DNA of 64,000 nt from Heliopora coerulea (taxonomy: Eukaryota; Cnidaria; Anthozoa; Scleralcyonacea; Helioporidae), in NCBI GenBank assembly GCA_030142905.1, contig JASJOG010000033.1, positions 2,143,814 to 2,207,813 of the forward strand, written 5' to 3'. The notes under the pieces are model-generated. The model was not told where the DNA came from, searched no databases, and saw only the letters and a program-made list of their open reading frames with translations. Position numbers and translations under genes: made by a program. Shown here one piece after another: positions 1 to 13,500 of this stretch. Positions within the stretch are counted from its first letter, which is position 1. Each line of letters begins with the position of its first letter.

Positions 1-20
1 AGACAGTCGCTAAAACTCAC

Positions 21-221
21 TTCTTTAAAATAATAGTCGTATGACAATGCTTTGGCGATGGCATTGCAGTCTTCTGGTGTAAAATTGTAAGATGACAAGT
101 CAAGTGCTCTTCTGTCATCCACAGCGCCGGGATGCTGAACAAGCTGGGAAGTTACACATTCCAGCGGAGACACAAGGCACTCTTTGCACACTCTGAGATA
201 ACGATTATAAAATTCTTCCAT
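21..221 (-). CDS. LRRC45: LRRC45 first coding exon (partial gene)
   Basis: On the minus strand an ATG at 221 opens a 67-codon frame that ends exactly at a consensus donor (gtgagt, 20-15). The peptide starts MEEFYNRYLRVCKECLVSPL and later reads LDLSSYNFTPEDCNAIAKAL. This fits the N-terminus of leucine-rich repeat-containing protein 45, which begins MEEF, has a cysteine-containing first helix, and carries an LDL strand that opens the leucine-rich repeats. LRRC45 is a centrosome linker protein that also works at the ciliary base. The exon ends in phase 0; the remaining repeats and the long coiled coil lie outside the window to the left. Identification is from remembered family sequence over one exon, so a related LRR protein is possible. 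Confidence 0.78.
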
Positions 222-678
222 TTAATACCTCTTAATTAGCAAACCTGGAGCCTTATTGTACGCTTGGATATTGCAGCTTAAAAAATTGAACAGTGAGTTT
301 GTACTGGCTCTATCACATATTCCGAACCTCCATCTGGGAAAAAGATCCCCTAGCAGGGAATGTACCCACATATAGCTTTTTCTGACACAGTCGAAAATTT
401 TCGACGTTTAATTTTTTCAGGGTGGAAAAGGACGCTTAATTAAGTGGCAGTAATTACCAGTTGAAAACTTTCTAGAGTAGAAACTGGATCTTAACTTATG
501 AAGTTAAGATTAATACTTGAGGGAAAGTGAATAGCTGCAGAAAAGTCACTATGAGATATGGTATGTCAATAGAACGAACTTGCAGGTTGCTGAATGCGGA
601 TGCTCGCTTATAAATCATGGACAGGTGCACTGGGTATGTTATTACTTTATTCTAGCCTTTTACTTCTCATCTCACTGA

Positions 679-1125
679 CAGTGGCGTAGCCAGAGAAACT
701 GTGATGCCCGGGCCTGGGAAGCATTCTAATTAGGGGGATCCGGGAGCATGCTCCCCCGGAAAATGTTTGAATTCTTGGGTCTCTGAAAGGCTATTTCTTG
801 CATTATGAAGGCGCTATTCCCGTTTTTTAGGCTGCGGCACCGAGCTGGATTCGAAGGCTTCAATCGTACAAATCCTCCAAATTTCTTTTAAAACCACGAG
901 ATATCTCATTGATGAGAACAAATTGCGCGAATTTTTAGCGTGGGAGAAAAAGTTGCGCAAAGAAATTCCATTCGTGGACCAAACTTAAAGGGCTGATATC
1001 AAATTATTCAAAATTTGTCGTGTATATTTCAGTTGAATATGCCAAATACGTTTTGGGAAACGCCCTTTTTCGTAGCTGACGCCCGGGCCTGGGCCCGGGT
1101 AGGCCCGGGTCTGGCTACGCCACTG
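679..1125. mobile_element. Non-autonomous hAT-type element with 8-bp target duplication
   Basis: The ends are inverted copies of cagtggcgtagcca. The element is flanked on both sides by ctcactga (671-678 and 1126-1133), an 8-bp duplication typical of hAT transposons. It is 447 bp, has no transposase, and carries short GC-rich palindromes of the gcccgggc type near its right end. Confidence 0.85.
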
Positions 1126-1197
1126 CTCACTGATGTCTTCCAAAAAACTGAAAGTGTTACGATCATGGGCGGAATATTCAAAAAAGGCAAAAAAAAT

Positions 1198-1250
1198 TTA
1201 TTTTACCCTGGCTAACGGCAGACAATATCCGTTGAGAAAGGGAGACCTCT
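1198..1250 (+). repeat. Copy of the dispersed ttttaccctggctaacg motif
   Basis: Reads attttaccctggctaacggc followed by a gttgagaaagggaga tail. Diverged copy of a motif found at least eight more times in this window (best copy 52796-52865). Confidence 0.6.
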
Positions 1251-1881
1251 GGACAGCAAAGAGATACTACCCTGTTTCTCGTCAATCCTTTCTCATTCTT
1301 CTCTTCATCTGTCATATCATTTTTTTCCCCTGAAATGAAAATGGATAACTGCAAATGGTTACTTGTAATGCTATTACACTATTTAGATAAACGACTGTAG
1401 CTGTGAAGTAATTCGCCAAACCCCACAAACGCAATTGGCGTAATGTTGCATGTGAGACCACAAGTTGACAAGGCCGTATTCATTAACTACAGGAAGTTCA
1501 ATGGAAGGCAACTTTTTAAAGTATTTTTGGTTGCATTATGGCTATCCGTACGACAAATGTGATATGTCTACTTGTAAACCGGCCTTAACAAGTATTGTTC
1601 TCGCTTCAGGTACCTGTACTGATGTCGAAAGAAGACACATATAATCACGTTGCCACTTCGTTCAGACCAGCAAATTCACGAAGGCTAACAACGGGCTACA
1701 GACGTTGTTATTTAATAAAACGGGGAACGTAATTGATTTGACTACAAACACAAGTATTTAGACTGCTTTAAATAGCTCTCACTTGACGTTAGAAACTATC
1801 GTGAATCACGCTTATTCCCTGTCCGTCCATATGTAACCATGAAGTTTCTTTGTGATCCTACTGGTTATCTTTACGACGACG

Positions 1882-2288
1882 ATGGTATTTCGCGTTCAGT
1901 TTATATACCATGCAATTATTATCTGCGCGTGCTTATGGTTCACGGTCAGCTTTCTGTTCCTACTTTATCACCGATTTGGTACCGGGAATATTAAAACAAA
2001 AAGGGAGGTTGATGCATCTCATTTACCAAACGTCAAGGACGCAGTGATGTCCTTTAATTCCGCTACTGGTGGTAGATCAATTGTTGAACTGCGAAGTTGG
2101 ACGGCAAATTACGAGAAAATACCTGAAACGAGTGATCCAAAAGGACCTGGAGAGTACGGTACTGAAGTTAAAGTGAACAACACGTTTTTAAAAGAGGTCG
2201 AAGAAGGATACAAAGAACATGGATTTAATATATTGGCCAGTGACATTATGTCGTTACACAGGAGATTGCCCGACAACAGAAGCAAAGC
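1882..2288 (+). CDS. GALNT: GALNT alternative first coding exon A (distal)
   Basis: The open frame ends at a perfect donor (gtaagt at 2289). The first in-frame ATG is at 1882, in a good Kozak setting (A at -3, G at +4); an in-frame stop lies at 1840-1842. The exon encodes 135 residues: a short cytosolic tail, a hydrophobic membrane segment at about residues 6-26 (type II anchor), then a lumenal stem with an NNT sequon and the GALNT stem signature PGEYG...EEGYKEHGFN...SD..SL.R.LPD.R. It ends in phase 2, and joining to the acceptor at 9265 gives ...NRSKA-CRWKKYP in frame. The full product would be 584 residues. No catalytic exon lies between this exon and exon B, so it probably shares the downstream exons as an alternative start. 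Confidence 0.8.
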
Positions 2289-5200
2289 GTAAGTATTTGC
2301 TATTAATATTTACAATCGTTTTATCTTCGTCATTATTTATCAGCATTGTGTCAAGAAAATTTAGTAACGTTATAAATTGGTTTGGCTATCTTGGTTGAAA
2401 TTGCCACTTGCAAAGTGTCTCGCCTTAACCTTGCCGAGTTAACTGATCAACGGTTGGGAACTGATGGCTTTTTTCGGAAAACATATGCTAAGTGCTGTCA
2501 TTTTATCGCCTTAATTGCTGACTGTTGGGTGGAAAATTTTTAAAACTCAGTAACCTGTTTTAATCTTTTTGAAATTAACTGTTGAACTTGACTTCGACGC
2601 CGGATTAGCGGATTACTGCGGCGAGCGGTTCAGGATCAATAGAAGTGGACGTCAAGATGAATTAAGCAAACCTGAGAGAATGCTTAGATAGATAAATGTC
2701 AATTATCAATCACCCTCCTACCTGAGTTACTACCATAGTCTCTTCGAAAAAGAATTCAGAATCCCACAATCCCCTCAAAAGGTGGCGTTTTGCTGCATTT
2801 TGATTGCAAGTGATTATTCGACCGGCTTTGTATCTAACATCAAGTATCAACCGTGAATAGGTCTTGTGGAAACTAATTTTTGTCGAAAGTTGAAGTGAAA
2901 TATAATATAGAAAGGTTTCACTCACAGAGTGCCTAAAAGCAGTTTTAGATTTTAACTCTTTCCGCCAGATTAAATTAAATTTATTAGCTATTCGTCCGTC
3001 GTTGGCGAACAGGTTAAATATACAATTGCTGCCTTCGTACAATATAACAGAATAAGAAATCCATGTCTCCGATCATAACTCTTATCTGTATGTGGAAAGT
3101 TAGCGCTTGGTTGTAACTACTGCAAGCCGTTCATGGGTTTAGTCTTAATCAGTCAAAATAACGTTTTGACATTATCTCTTTGTTGTGGCAAAATATGTCA
3201 CTCTAAAACGTTTTGGATGTCTTCTGAATTCATGGCTCTGTTGGAATGGCTAGATTTTCGCATCCATTTTTCGTAGTTTTGATCAGCCGCTAGTTAGTAT
3301 GCAGTATCATTGACACGAGCTCACATGCAGTACAGGGGACTGGTTGTTCAAACACTGATTATCGTTAACCCAGGATCATCAGTTAATCTGTCGTTTAGTT
3401 ACGTATATTTTGGTTGACCAGTCAAATTCAAATTTCACAGTCTAAAATCTTTTTGAATTCACCGAAAGTCTATGCCAGCTTTCCTGGGTAGTATGCTGAG
3501 ACCAAAAAGTTTTTAGCCTGGCCGGATTAACTCTTTCCGTACTTCCATTATTAAACAAAACTCAGTGAATGCTGCGTAGACAGCAATGAAGGACCTGTAA
3601 AAAGCCAAAAGGGTCTGCAAACTTCCAAAACTAATGAGAGGAGAAACTGACATTTCGAACAAAAGACCATATTTGGCCAAAGCCAAGAACGATTTTACTC
3701 GTCAAGGGAGACGTCTTCACAGGAGACTCAGAGAGCTTCTGACTCCTTGACAGGAGTGTTATATATATTTAAGTTTTCAATTTACTAGAGCGTTTAAAAT
3801 GCTTGTTGTTTTGAATCGGTTATAAAATAATTCGATCGACAGGTGTGTTTTAAAGCTGCATGTGGAGAAATTATGGACGTCAGCGAGTAGAAGCTGAATG
3901 ACTTGCAAATCGTTTAAATCTCGTTCACGGAAACAAAGCGACTTATTATGCTGACAGTCGCACTGTTCATGAACATGAAATATCGCTAAAGCTTGCTCTG
4001 TACATGAAAATATCATTAAAATTACATCGCAATACCCAACTGGATCAATCAATTGCCAATTGTCGTGTTGTGTAAGCTGCTCCCGGAGCAGATTGAACAT
4101 CTTGGGCATGTCGTGGATATTACCTGAAACATGGAATTGATTGATCATCACTCGACGTCTTTTGACTATTTGACACTACATTTTAACTTTCTTTGTGATT
4201 ATTGATTGCCATACCAAAACGATTTCGCATCGCAAATTCCAAATTTTGCTCTAAATTTTGGGTAAGGGCGGATACTAACTATACTGAAATGAGATTGAGC
4301 ATCTAGGATAGTTTTGCAAGGAGTTGAGAGGTATGGCAATTTTTCAAGCCCACTTCTGTGTGAATTACCTGTAACGGAATTTATACTGTCGCATTTTTCG
4401 TAAGTCCAAGCATCTACTGCGTGTACATGTCCACAGTTTGTCAACATCACACGAGCAGAGGATTTTTGATATGTAGTTGGATGTGCTCTTCAAAAATCGA
4501 ATTGAAGTCAAAGTTCACCAAGAGCAAAATTTGAAAAGGTTAATTTCTATCCCAGAACTTTATAAAATTCTAAAAACAACACCTCTAAACCTGATTAGAA
4601 TAAAAACTCTAAATTTTCTGGGAAAGATACTGTAAAATTAGAATTCAGGAAAAATAAGCTGGGCGAACAGCTGATTTAAAAGCGATCATTTTGTCGGTAT
4701 TTGGGTGTATGTCATGTAGCCCTGCTGTACAGTTTTCATCTGCTCTCAGAGATTTTTTTGAGCTGATTCACCGAAGACTTATTTTTGATTAATAATTGTG
4801 TAGTAATTCCACCGTTACGTAGAAACACATATTGTGTCTTTTAAGTCATTTCACTAAGTTTGGCTCGAGTCAAATATTGATGTAACATTTTTTTCTAATA
4901 TAGGCAAGTCGCAAACGTCTTACCTACTTTCTACAACAATGTTGCAGCCATGTATGCACAACATTGTGTGAGAGAAAATCAGGCTGCGGAAAGAGAAGTT
5001 GACGAAAGTCACGACTAGAGATAATACTCATAAATTATCTCTTCTCTTTTCTTTTCTTGGTCCATTGCATAGTTTTGCCTATGGTCAACTAAACTACATT
5101 GAGATCAAGCTTGACATTAGTATCCAGGTCTCTTATCAGGCCTTTATCAGTGCTTTAGGTGCGGAAAGTCGTAGTGCATCAGTGACGCAAAAAGTGACGC

Positions 5201-5439
5201 GTCCGCGTGTGGTCCTTCCACTGACAAAATGTAGCGTGGGCTTGGAACCTAAGGAAAAATGCTGGAAATACGACTTTTTATTTTATTTCTTTAATATTCT
5301 TTTAAAAGTTCGGCATTTTTTAAATAGTCAACGTTATGTTCGAGTGAAGTACAGTGTATGGTTTTTAATTAGTCGAGTGCTGTAAATTCATTTTGTAGAC
5401 CACGTAACTGAAGGACTTTATCGTTGAAATCGTTGAAGT
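2289..5439 (+). other. Intron / upstream region between alternative exons A and B
   Basis: No coding exon recognised. This is intron for transcripts starting at exon A and promoter region for exon B. A copy of the gattttactcgtcaaggga motif lies near 3690. An open frame at 4999-5385 shows no family resemblance. Confidence 0.5.
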
Positions 5440-5834
5440 ATGCCGTTAATTTCAAGGAGACGAAAGATATTTTACAGCATTATCATAGTATCTGCCTCAT
5501 GGATTTTGTTCACAATAGCATTTTTTATCAACGAGCGAAGTAGTTCTTCATACTACGATAACATTGACTTTAGTTCTATCGAGCTCGATAGAAAACTACG
5601 TCGAAAACGTGGATTCATGAGACATCCTGGAAATTCCGACCGGTATGTTTACGCGAACTACGATAAGACACCGCGTCGGAACCCAAACAAACCTGGAGAA
5701 CTTGGTGTGGCCGTGTTTGTCCAGACGTGGGAGAAGGAAAAAGAGAAGGAAGGTTATGATCAGCACTCGTTTAATCGTTATGTTAGCGACAAGATCTCTC
5801 TGGAACGAAATCTTCAAGACTACCGTAATACAAA
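5440..5834 (+). CDS. GALNT: GALNT alternative first coding exon B (proximal)
   Basis: The ATG at 5440 (A at -3) starts [17 protein letters not shown]: a basic cytosolic tail, then a hydrophobic segment and a charged stem. The stem shares the pattern PGELG...EGYDQHSFN...[13 protein letters not shown] with exon A. The donor is gtacgt at 5835, phase 2; the junction reads RNTK-CRWKKYP, so it is interchangeable with exon A. Confidence 0.85.
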
Positions 5835-7280
5835 GTACGTTTGATGTGTAGCAATGAGTATTCGTGTTTCAATCAGAAGTTGTAGTACCAGTAAGGTATG
5901 AGCAATTCAAATACCAAACACTAAGGAGAGTTACAGGGGAAAAATATTCATTCCAATCTGTTATTTTAATATCTGCCTTGAGAAAGCTCAACATGGAAGT
6001 AAGTACGAATATTCGATTTGGCCACTCCGTCGTATTTGCTGAGTTTTCCTTCTCATATCTGCCTGTAAAATGAGTTTAAAAGGAGTGAAGCGATATTCAA
6101 TAAGACCGGCCCAGATCCATTGGTCATTTTTTTTGTTCAAATTTTCTATCCTTCTTATCATAAACGTTTTAAAATACAGCTTTTGTGGGTGTTCAAATTG
6201 TGGTTCAAGCTGAGTAACCAGAATTGTTTTATTTACCAAGTTGATTTGCATAGTGGTTATTAGTTTGCAAAACAACCTACAGAGAATTTAATTAGAAAAC
6301 CTAAAAGGTTTTCAGAAAAATACCTTATTTCTTGACCTGGTATGATTCCAAAGGCCAAAAATGTTTTTAGAAAGGGACATTCATAACAATATCAAATGAA
6401 AATGTCAAATTTGCTGAGGGCCCCACAAGCCCCCCCTGCTAGCAATCTCTTAGTTACGTCACTGGGTAGTCTTTATGGTCAGCATTAAAAAGGACACCAA
6501 ATAAGGTCACAAAGCTTGTGGGTGTGGACATGTTGATCAGAAAACCTTAACCGGTCAATCAAGTGAAATTTTTGGGCTGTCAAAGTATTGGTGACATACT
6601 GCTTACTAGTTACACATTGCTTTTCTTAAGACCAGGCTGCCTCCAAAGTTGCAGAATAACCACCAAATTGATGGCTATATTCTTATCCTTACCCCTTTAA
6701 TTCCCAGTATTTGCTATATCAGACACCTAAGTACAAAAGAACCAGTGAGAGAACAATGGAAAAACAAAAAGAGAACAAACAAAAGAAAAAAAAATTCAGG
6801 TGTTAAAGGGTTAAGAACATTTTAACTAATCTGAGCAGATTTACAAAAACCCAGTTACACATTTTAAGTAGAGGACACTGAATACCAGGGATCCAGCTTT
6901 GTATTGATTGTCAGTGGCTCAATGCCTGTCACATATTCAGACTTCAGTATACTTCTGTCCAACTATCAAGTGTTCCTGCATCACCAGCAGCCACTGAGGA
7001 ATGCCTCATAATGTAACTAGTTTGTTTTCAACATCTTCACTACTAGTGCATAATGTTATACTTTGCTAATCTTGTGAAGGAAACTCATATTGTGCATTTA
7101 GTTATGCACCCAGTTTACTTTCACAACCCCTCTGTACTGCTAATGAATTATACAACATCTTTCTTGTATGTCATCTGGCATAATAAGTCAATATAATAAG
7201 TATTGAAGAATATAGTATATAGAAGAATAAGTATAGAACATTATATACATATACAAACATACATAATATATATATATATA

Positions 7281-7335
<55 letters not shown>

Positions 7336-7519
7336 GTGTGTGTGTTCAATCTGTAGACCTATGTTTTGCTGTACTACAGCTCATCAGTGCAGCTCAGAAT
7401 AAACTTGGATTGATAAGGGACCAGAGTGCTCAAACTGCTACTCGAACAGTGGGCATTGCTTAATGCTATTGGTTATTCTTATATATCCATAGAGTGCTCA
7501 ACAACATCGAAATGTAGGA

Positions 7520-7557
<38 letters not shown>

Positions 7558-10500
7558 ATATATATTATGTATGTATGTATATGTATATACTGTTGTCACA
7601 AAAAATCCTCCAATGTTAGAAAAAGTGCAAAAGCTCTTGCGTACAGTTTAAGCTGCATCCACATGTACAGGGGATGTAAGCAGCATGGAAGAATTTTCAA
7701 AAACAAGCAAAATAACATGGAAGCATGTTGAAAAAAACATATTGAATTTTTTTCAGAACAAAAGTAGCCAGAAAGGCTAATTTTGAAACAACCATCAACT
7801 TAACAAACAATTTGGTACAAGGATGAAATTTGTTGTTTAGCTTGGAAAAGAGCTGTTATATTGGTGCATTTTTTGGTTATCTTGAAACTAAGTGCAGTAT
7901 AGTTCTTCCTGTCAGTTGGCAAGCGTGTCATCATGGCTGAACCATGCTAATGAGTCGCCTGAAGCACATTCCCTATGTACATCACTGCCTCAAAAGTGGT
8001 ACTTGATCAATGGTGGAATGCATTCCAATGCCCACGTCAATATGATACCCTCACGGTATCTTTATTTTGAGGAAAAATTCACGCAGGTATTATGCGGAAA
8101 ATGCAAAAGTTAAAGTCAGGTGCAAGTGTACAATATATTGGACATTGGGTGTTTAAAGGGTAAACAAAAACCCAAAAACTGGACGGAATTGTCCAAAAGG
8201 TGTTGCGTTTACTAGCGTATGGCAGGTCACGAAAGGTAGGAAAAACTAGTTTTGGAATTTTGGTTATCGTGTATTAATCTTTAATCGGTATAAAAATTCC
8301 AAAAACGAAAATAAAATCTCGCTGAATTTTGCGTCACGTCCGCGAAAAAACACCGTTGTTTCCCCTCAAAGTCTCAGGATCGGCAAGTGTATGCGTGATG
8401 GTATAAATAACCTTCATGCAAACCTCGGGAATTAAACACATGAGATTTTATCGCTGTTTCTTCCCCTTCTGTCTATTAATAACATGAAAATTTAGAGGTG
8501 TTGCGCAAGTGAAAATATTTGCACCGACTCACCTTTAGAACTTCGTTTTTAGTGGCAAACTTGCCTGTTATTTAAAAAGTATATCCCGAGATCTATGGTC
8601 CTGTCCGTTTGGAATTTGAATTAGTTCACTAGCCGTAATTGCGCTGGGAGCACTTCTGCCACATTTGCTTTGCTGTATCATACAGCACTTGAACGGATTG
8701 CATATCTATCTTGAGATCGGTTGTGGATTGACTAGAGGAAATTAGTAACTTTAGTTCACCATGTAAGCCCATTTTGCTCAATGGCTTGGGCATCTCACCA
8801 GTAATAAAGGATTACAAGTTTGATTCTTGCTCAGAGCTCTGAGAACTTTTTTGAATTTACAAGTTTTGGGACATGTCTATACAGTCATTGATGTTGTCAG
8901 CACATCTGTTGAATAACTCATAATATGTTCAGCAAAGTAGAGTTTCTTGAAGAAGTGGATTAAGTAATTGGGCGTATGCATTAGTAAAGAATATATTAAC
9001 TCTTCCTTCCTACGCTGTCAGACGGCATTACTCCTTAATGGGAGACCTACGGTTAGGAAACAGGAGATAGAGAGGTGGTCCCTGACCAGGAAATATTGTA
9101 GCTTAATATCCAGGCCCAGCCCATAAAGCTTCTTTTGGCAGATATTTAACATATAGCACGATTAAAAAGGTGGTTTGGTTGTTGATCAGAGGAATCTTTA
9201 AAGATATTTACCTTTTTAAAATGTTGAACAACAGTTGCTCATAATTCTGTATCCCGTTTCCTTAGATGTCGGTGGAAGAAATATCCTCTTCACTTACCCA
9301 AGACAACCGTTATAATTTGTTTCCATAATGAAGCGTGGTCTACATTATTGAGAACTGTGCACAGTGTAATTAATAGATCACCTCCTCATCTGCTAGAAGA
9401 AATTGTTTTAGTTGATGATGCAAGCACGAGAGGTAGGAGTAAATATCATTTAAAATAAATATTAATACTTACCTAAATCTTCGACTATCATCCAGTATAA
9501 AAACCTGTGACTTAACTGATGATATCTTGCAAGATCACTGAAATTCAAACTCGCACAACTATGAAATCAACGGTTGTCAACTAGACTGACCATCTATAAA
9601 CTCGCCACCTACAAATTTGCGCAAGAAAATGGAGTACTCATACATGTGTACGGCTAAGTTCAAACGCCGACATTTTCATGTACCGAGTCTAATGTAAATT
9701 AGCTAACTAGATATATGTTACGAATGTGGGAGCTTGGAGACATCACGTATGACAGATGAACAATCGTCAAGCTTATACCTCCGAAACACGATTTCTGAGC
9801 CCCAGACTGGGATCGAATCCGCAACTCTCTGATGACCGGTGAGACGCCCTAACCATTGTAATACCGAGACTCTGATGCTAAGCTAGTTAAGGTGCAAGTT
9901 CGACGTGTGTGCCTCCTATGCAAAAGCCACGATATGTTGATAATGATATTCAACGATATATATGTTTGCTAAATCCTCTGTTTTTGGTTATTTTGCATTA
10001 GATTCAGTACAGGAAAATTCCAATTTTTGAACTTGGCCAAACTCTGATGTTTCAGTTAGAGGTTAAAGTGGTTCGCTATTTCGACTCAACGTTCAGCATA
10101 TGTTTTAAGTAAAGTGTGCGACTCGCTTTTATAAAATCTCTATCCCGCTGATTATTAGCAATCATACGAATTCATGTGTATGATGGAAAATACCGATTTG
10201 AAATCTTTTAACAACAAATGTTTGATTAGAGTTTCTACGTTTCGTTTAATGACAACATCCAGACGTTGTTCCCCCTGTTCTGCCCCATTGTTATTTGTAG
10301 TACAAGTAGAACTAACTAGCAAACCTGTACAAGAAAAAGAAAATGCTGCTGAGCATAAGTTCTCGAAAGAACATTTATACAAACGAAATGGGACTGTCGA
10401 AAATGAACGTATTACAGACCTTATGAGAAATCAGGTTATTAAAGTTTTATTTTTTTGAAAGCTACATGAAACTGGAAATGTCCAGGTATTGTGAGCTTAA

Positions 10501-13500
10501 TGAATAAAGGAGTAGAAATGTTAAAAATGACACCTAGGTTTTGTTCATCTTTACCATGTTAATTTCAGTTTATTTGAATTTTTATTTTGTATTTTATATG
10601 TATTTTTTGTATATTTTTAATTATTTATGTATTGACACAGGACCCATATTGATAGCAGTTTTTATAACTGAAATGGCTATCCTGTAAAAATATGTTAATA
10701 ATAATAAATAATACTAATAATATACCATTGGTTTACCAAAGCTATATTATGTCCAACGAAGTACTGTAGTCACCATGTATAATTACCCTCAAACTCTCTT
10801 CCGAACATTCTGAACAAATTGGGCAAGAAGCAGGGTTTTTTTAAAGAAAAGTTTAGAACTGCACAGAGTCTTTATTACCAGAAATGATGAATGATGGCAT
10901 TTTGTCGGAAAAGCAGGGAATGAAAGACTCCAAACATTGAATTGTACTTTTTACCATCCCAAAAAGTTACCGTTTCGACCTTTTCCGTATCATGAAATCA
11001 AATGTCGTGAGACCGGTAAAAGATAAAAGATAATAGACTTGGTTACACATTGTACGATTGAGGATATATGAATATCCTATTACTGCTCGCATTCGATGAT
11101 CTTTTGCTCGAACAAGGTGAAAATTGAAATAACAGAAAAACGTTCTTCAAGCTCTATCCACAGAAAAACGATTTCTGCGCCCCAGACGGGGATCGAACCC
11201 GCAAGTCAGAAGGTTGCGGGTCATCAGATGGTTGCGGGTCATCAGATGGTTGCGGGTTCGATCTCCGTCTGGGGCTCAGAAATCGTTCTTCCGAGGATAG
11301 AGCTTGACGAACGTTCATCTATCATTTCAAGATATCAGCAAGCTGTCACATTTCTAAAATATATATCTCAAGGTTAAAATTACGTTATTTCATGTTTTGT
11401 TAGAACTGTACATTTTGTATAGACTGCACGTTAAAAACAAAGTTGGTAAGAAGTGTCAAAACGTGTTCACCGTTTACTCCTCTTACCTTTACACCTATTC
11501 GTCTCCTGTGTTCTATTATTTTTAGTTGCAAGTTAGTCTTGGAGTCACTTCATGGATCATGTTAATTTATGTTGTTTTACTGTAGATGAAGTGAAAGATC
11601 AACTGGACGATTACATCAAAAAATTAGGCATAGTGAAAGTCATTCGACTGCAGCAGAGGGAAGGCTTGATAAGGGCACGATTAACTGGTGCTGCTGCAGC
11701 CAAAGCTGAAGTACTGACCTTCCTCGATGCCCACTGTGAGTGTACCGTTGGTTGGCTAGAACCATTGCTTACTCGAATAGCCGAGAACAAGTCAAACGTT
11801 GTAATGCCCGTCATTGATGCCATAGGCGACAAGGACTTCAGGTATAATGGTGTTTCTGATCCTCTTCAACGTGGAATTTTTCGGTGGCGATTGGAATTTG
11901 GTTGGAAGCCTATTCCTCAATACGAGATGAGTAGGAGAAAAGACGAGACTGATGGCATAAGGTATAACATCACCAGGAGTACTACGGATCGTAGGAAAAC
12001 CCATCTGTTTTTCGGTCTGTTCTTATTATGTACGTCCATCCTTCCCATACGTTATACTCACTTTTACTGCCCGTGCTACCTCCATTTAAACTGCAATGAA
12101 CTTTCAACTTAGAAGACCGCAAGAACGTTTCTCCTGTTTCGTCTTTAAGTTTTTGGCTGTTAGGTTCGATGGAGAGGGTCTTCGGTAACAGATAGAGCTT
12201 CGGCAGTTTTTGAAGCCTTGTTTTTGGTGCTATTTAACACTGTTCTCGCACGGATTACGAAATTGGTTTAAAAGGGTAGCCGAGTTGACTGCGTAAACGT
12301 GAGTCCACTAGTGGGGACAGAAAGCAAAATTTAAAATCAAAAATCTCTAAAATAACTGGAAATGCGTTTAAGTTTGTCAAGCAGGTTAAAATTACAAATT
12401 TTTCACGCCTGAAAGACGATGTTTTGGCCAAACAATTAACAGTTCTTGTGGCCTTTAAGCTAACTAATCATTTCATTACACTACAGCATTCTCGCAAATG
12501 AAATTCTATAAGTCCTTAGCAATTCTTCGGGAATCTTAGACTTAAGACGGCAACATGATAGCAGTCGCAAAGAGGACATTCTTGCAGACGCTAAACGCTC
12601 GCTTTACACCATTTTGTATGTTGAAACTTCAGCAAGTAGCGCCATTCCTATTTCCTCTTTCCCATCGCCGTCTCGTTGTCTTCGCCGATATAAAACTCTC
12701 TAATGCTGCAAGTGAACTGTGAAAGGGCTGGTTAATTTCCCCTTAATTTATAAATAGCCAAAAAATTAAGGAGTTGAAAACCTGGTAGTGCTTCATTTTC
12801 GGTACCTGTGTGGGCTCCTCCCAGGCTTTCTAGCAATCTTCCTTTTCCCGTATTTTTGATTATTTATTTTTAAACTTTCCTATCTTTCCTATTAGTTACC
12901 TTTTTTATACATTTCTTTCATCGCTCTACTATTAGTATTTCTTTTCTTATGCTTTCCCCCCTTCGTCAATTTCTAGTGTGAAATTTACGTGTACTCAATT
13001 ATTTACCAATCCATTCTTTCGCTTGTTCGTCGTTTCAATTCCCCATCTTTTTAACGAGATCTTTACACGTATTCAGATCCAAACGCTTAGCGAAGTCTTT
13101 GTTAAACTTTCGTTGATTATTCTTCAGGACTCCCGTTATGGCCGGAGGTCTGTTTTCTATTAGCAAACTTTATTTTGAGGAGATGGGAACATACGACACT
13201 GGAATGGATGTATGGGGAGGAGAAAATTTAGAAATTTCGTTCAGGGTATGTTTTGGTTTACTTTGAGTTTTTGTATTTTTTTCTAACTTTAACCTTGGAA
13301 AAACGAGAATACTTTGTTATGGCACTTGCTCGCGTTTCTGACCTGAAATGAATCAGGTTACAGAAATTGTAAATAACCTCCAGTGATTAAGTCGCTCACG
13401 TGTTTGAAAGCCAACACCATCTTATCTTGCGTTCTGACTTTGTTTTAAATTTTTAATAGATGCTATAAATCATATCTTTCATTGATATGTTTGTTTATTA

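Larger units (their letters stand above)
222..1881. promoter_or_regulatory. Divergent upstream region between LRRC45 and the GALNT gene
   Basis: This 1.66 kb stretch separates two start codons pointing away from each other and must hold the LRRC45 promoter and that of the distal GALNT exon. No clear TATA box or CpG-rich core was recognised. About a quarter of it is a small transposon (679-1125). Confidence 0.45.
5835..9265 (+). other. GALNT intron with microsatellites
   Basis: No exon recognised. Contains an alternating TA/TG tract (about 7265-7345) and a TA-rich palindromic tract (about 7518-7567). The piece near 6420-6470 (gcccccc...cgtcactggg) resembles one end of a small transposon. Confidence 0.5.

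Noticed and set aside
1882..2288. Exon A as the remnant of a separate duplicated GALNT gene
   Set aside because: No catalytic exons follow before exon B, and its phase-2 donor is intact and compatible with the shared exon. Alternative first exon is simpler, though expression data are needed.
4999..5385. 128-codon open frame just before GALNT exon B
   Set aside because: It starts at a non-ATG codon, has no recognisable family features, and no splice sites link it to the gene.
11212..11265. Three 18-mer repeats as a CRISPR-like array
   Set aside because: Units are directly adjacent without spacers, sit in a SINE palindrome, and the genome is eukaryotic.
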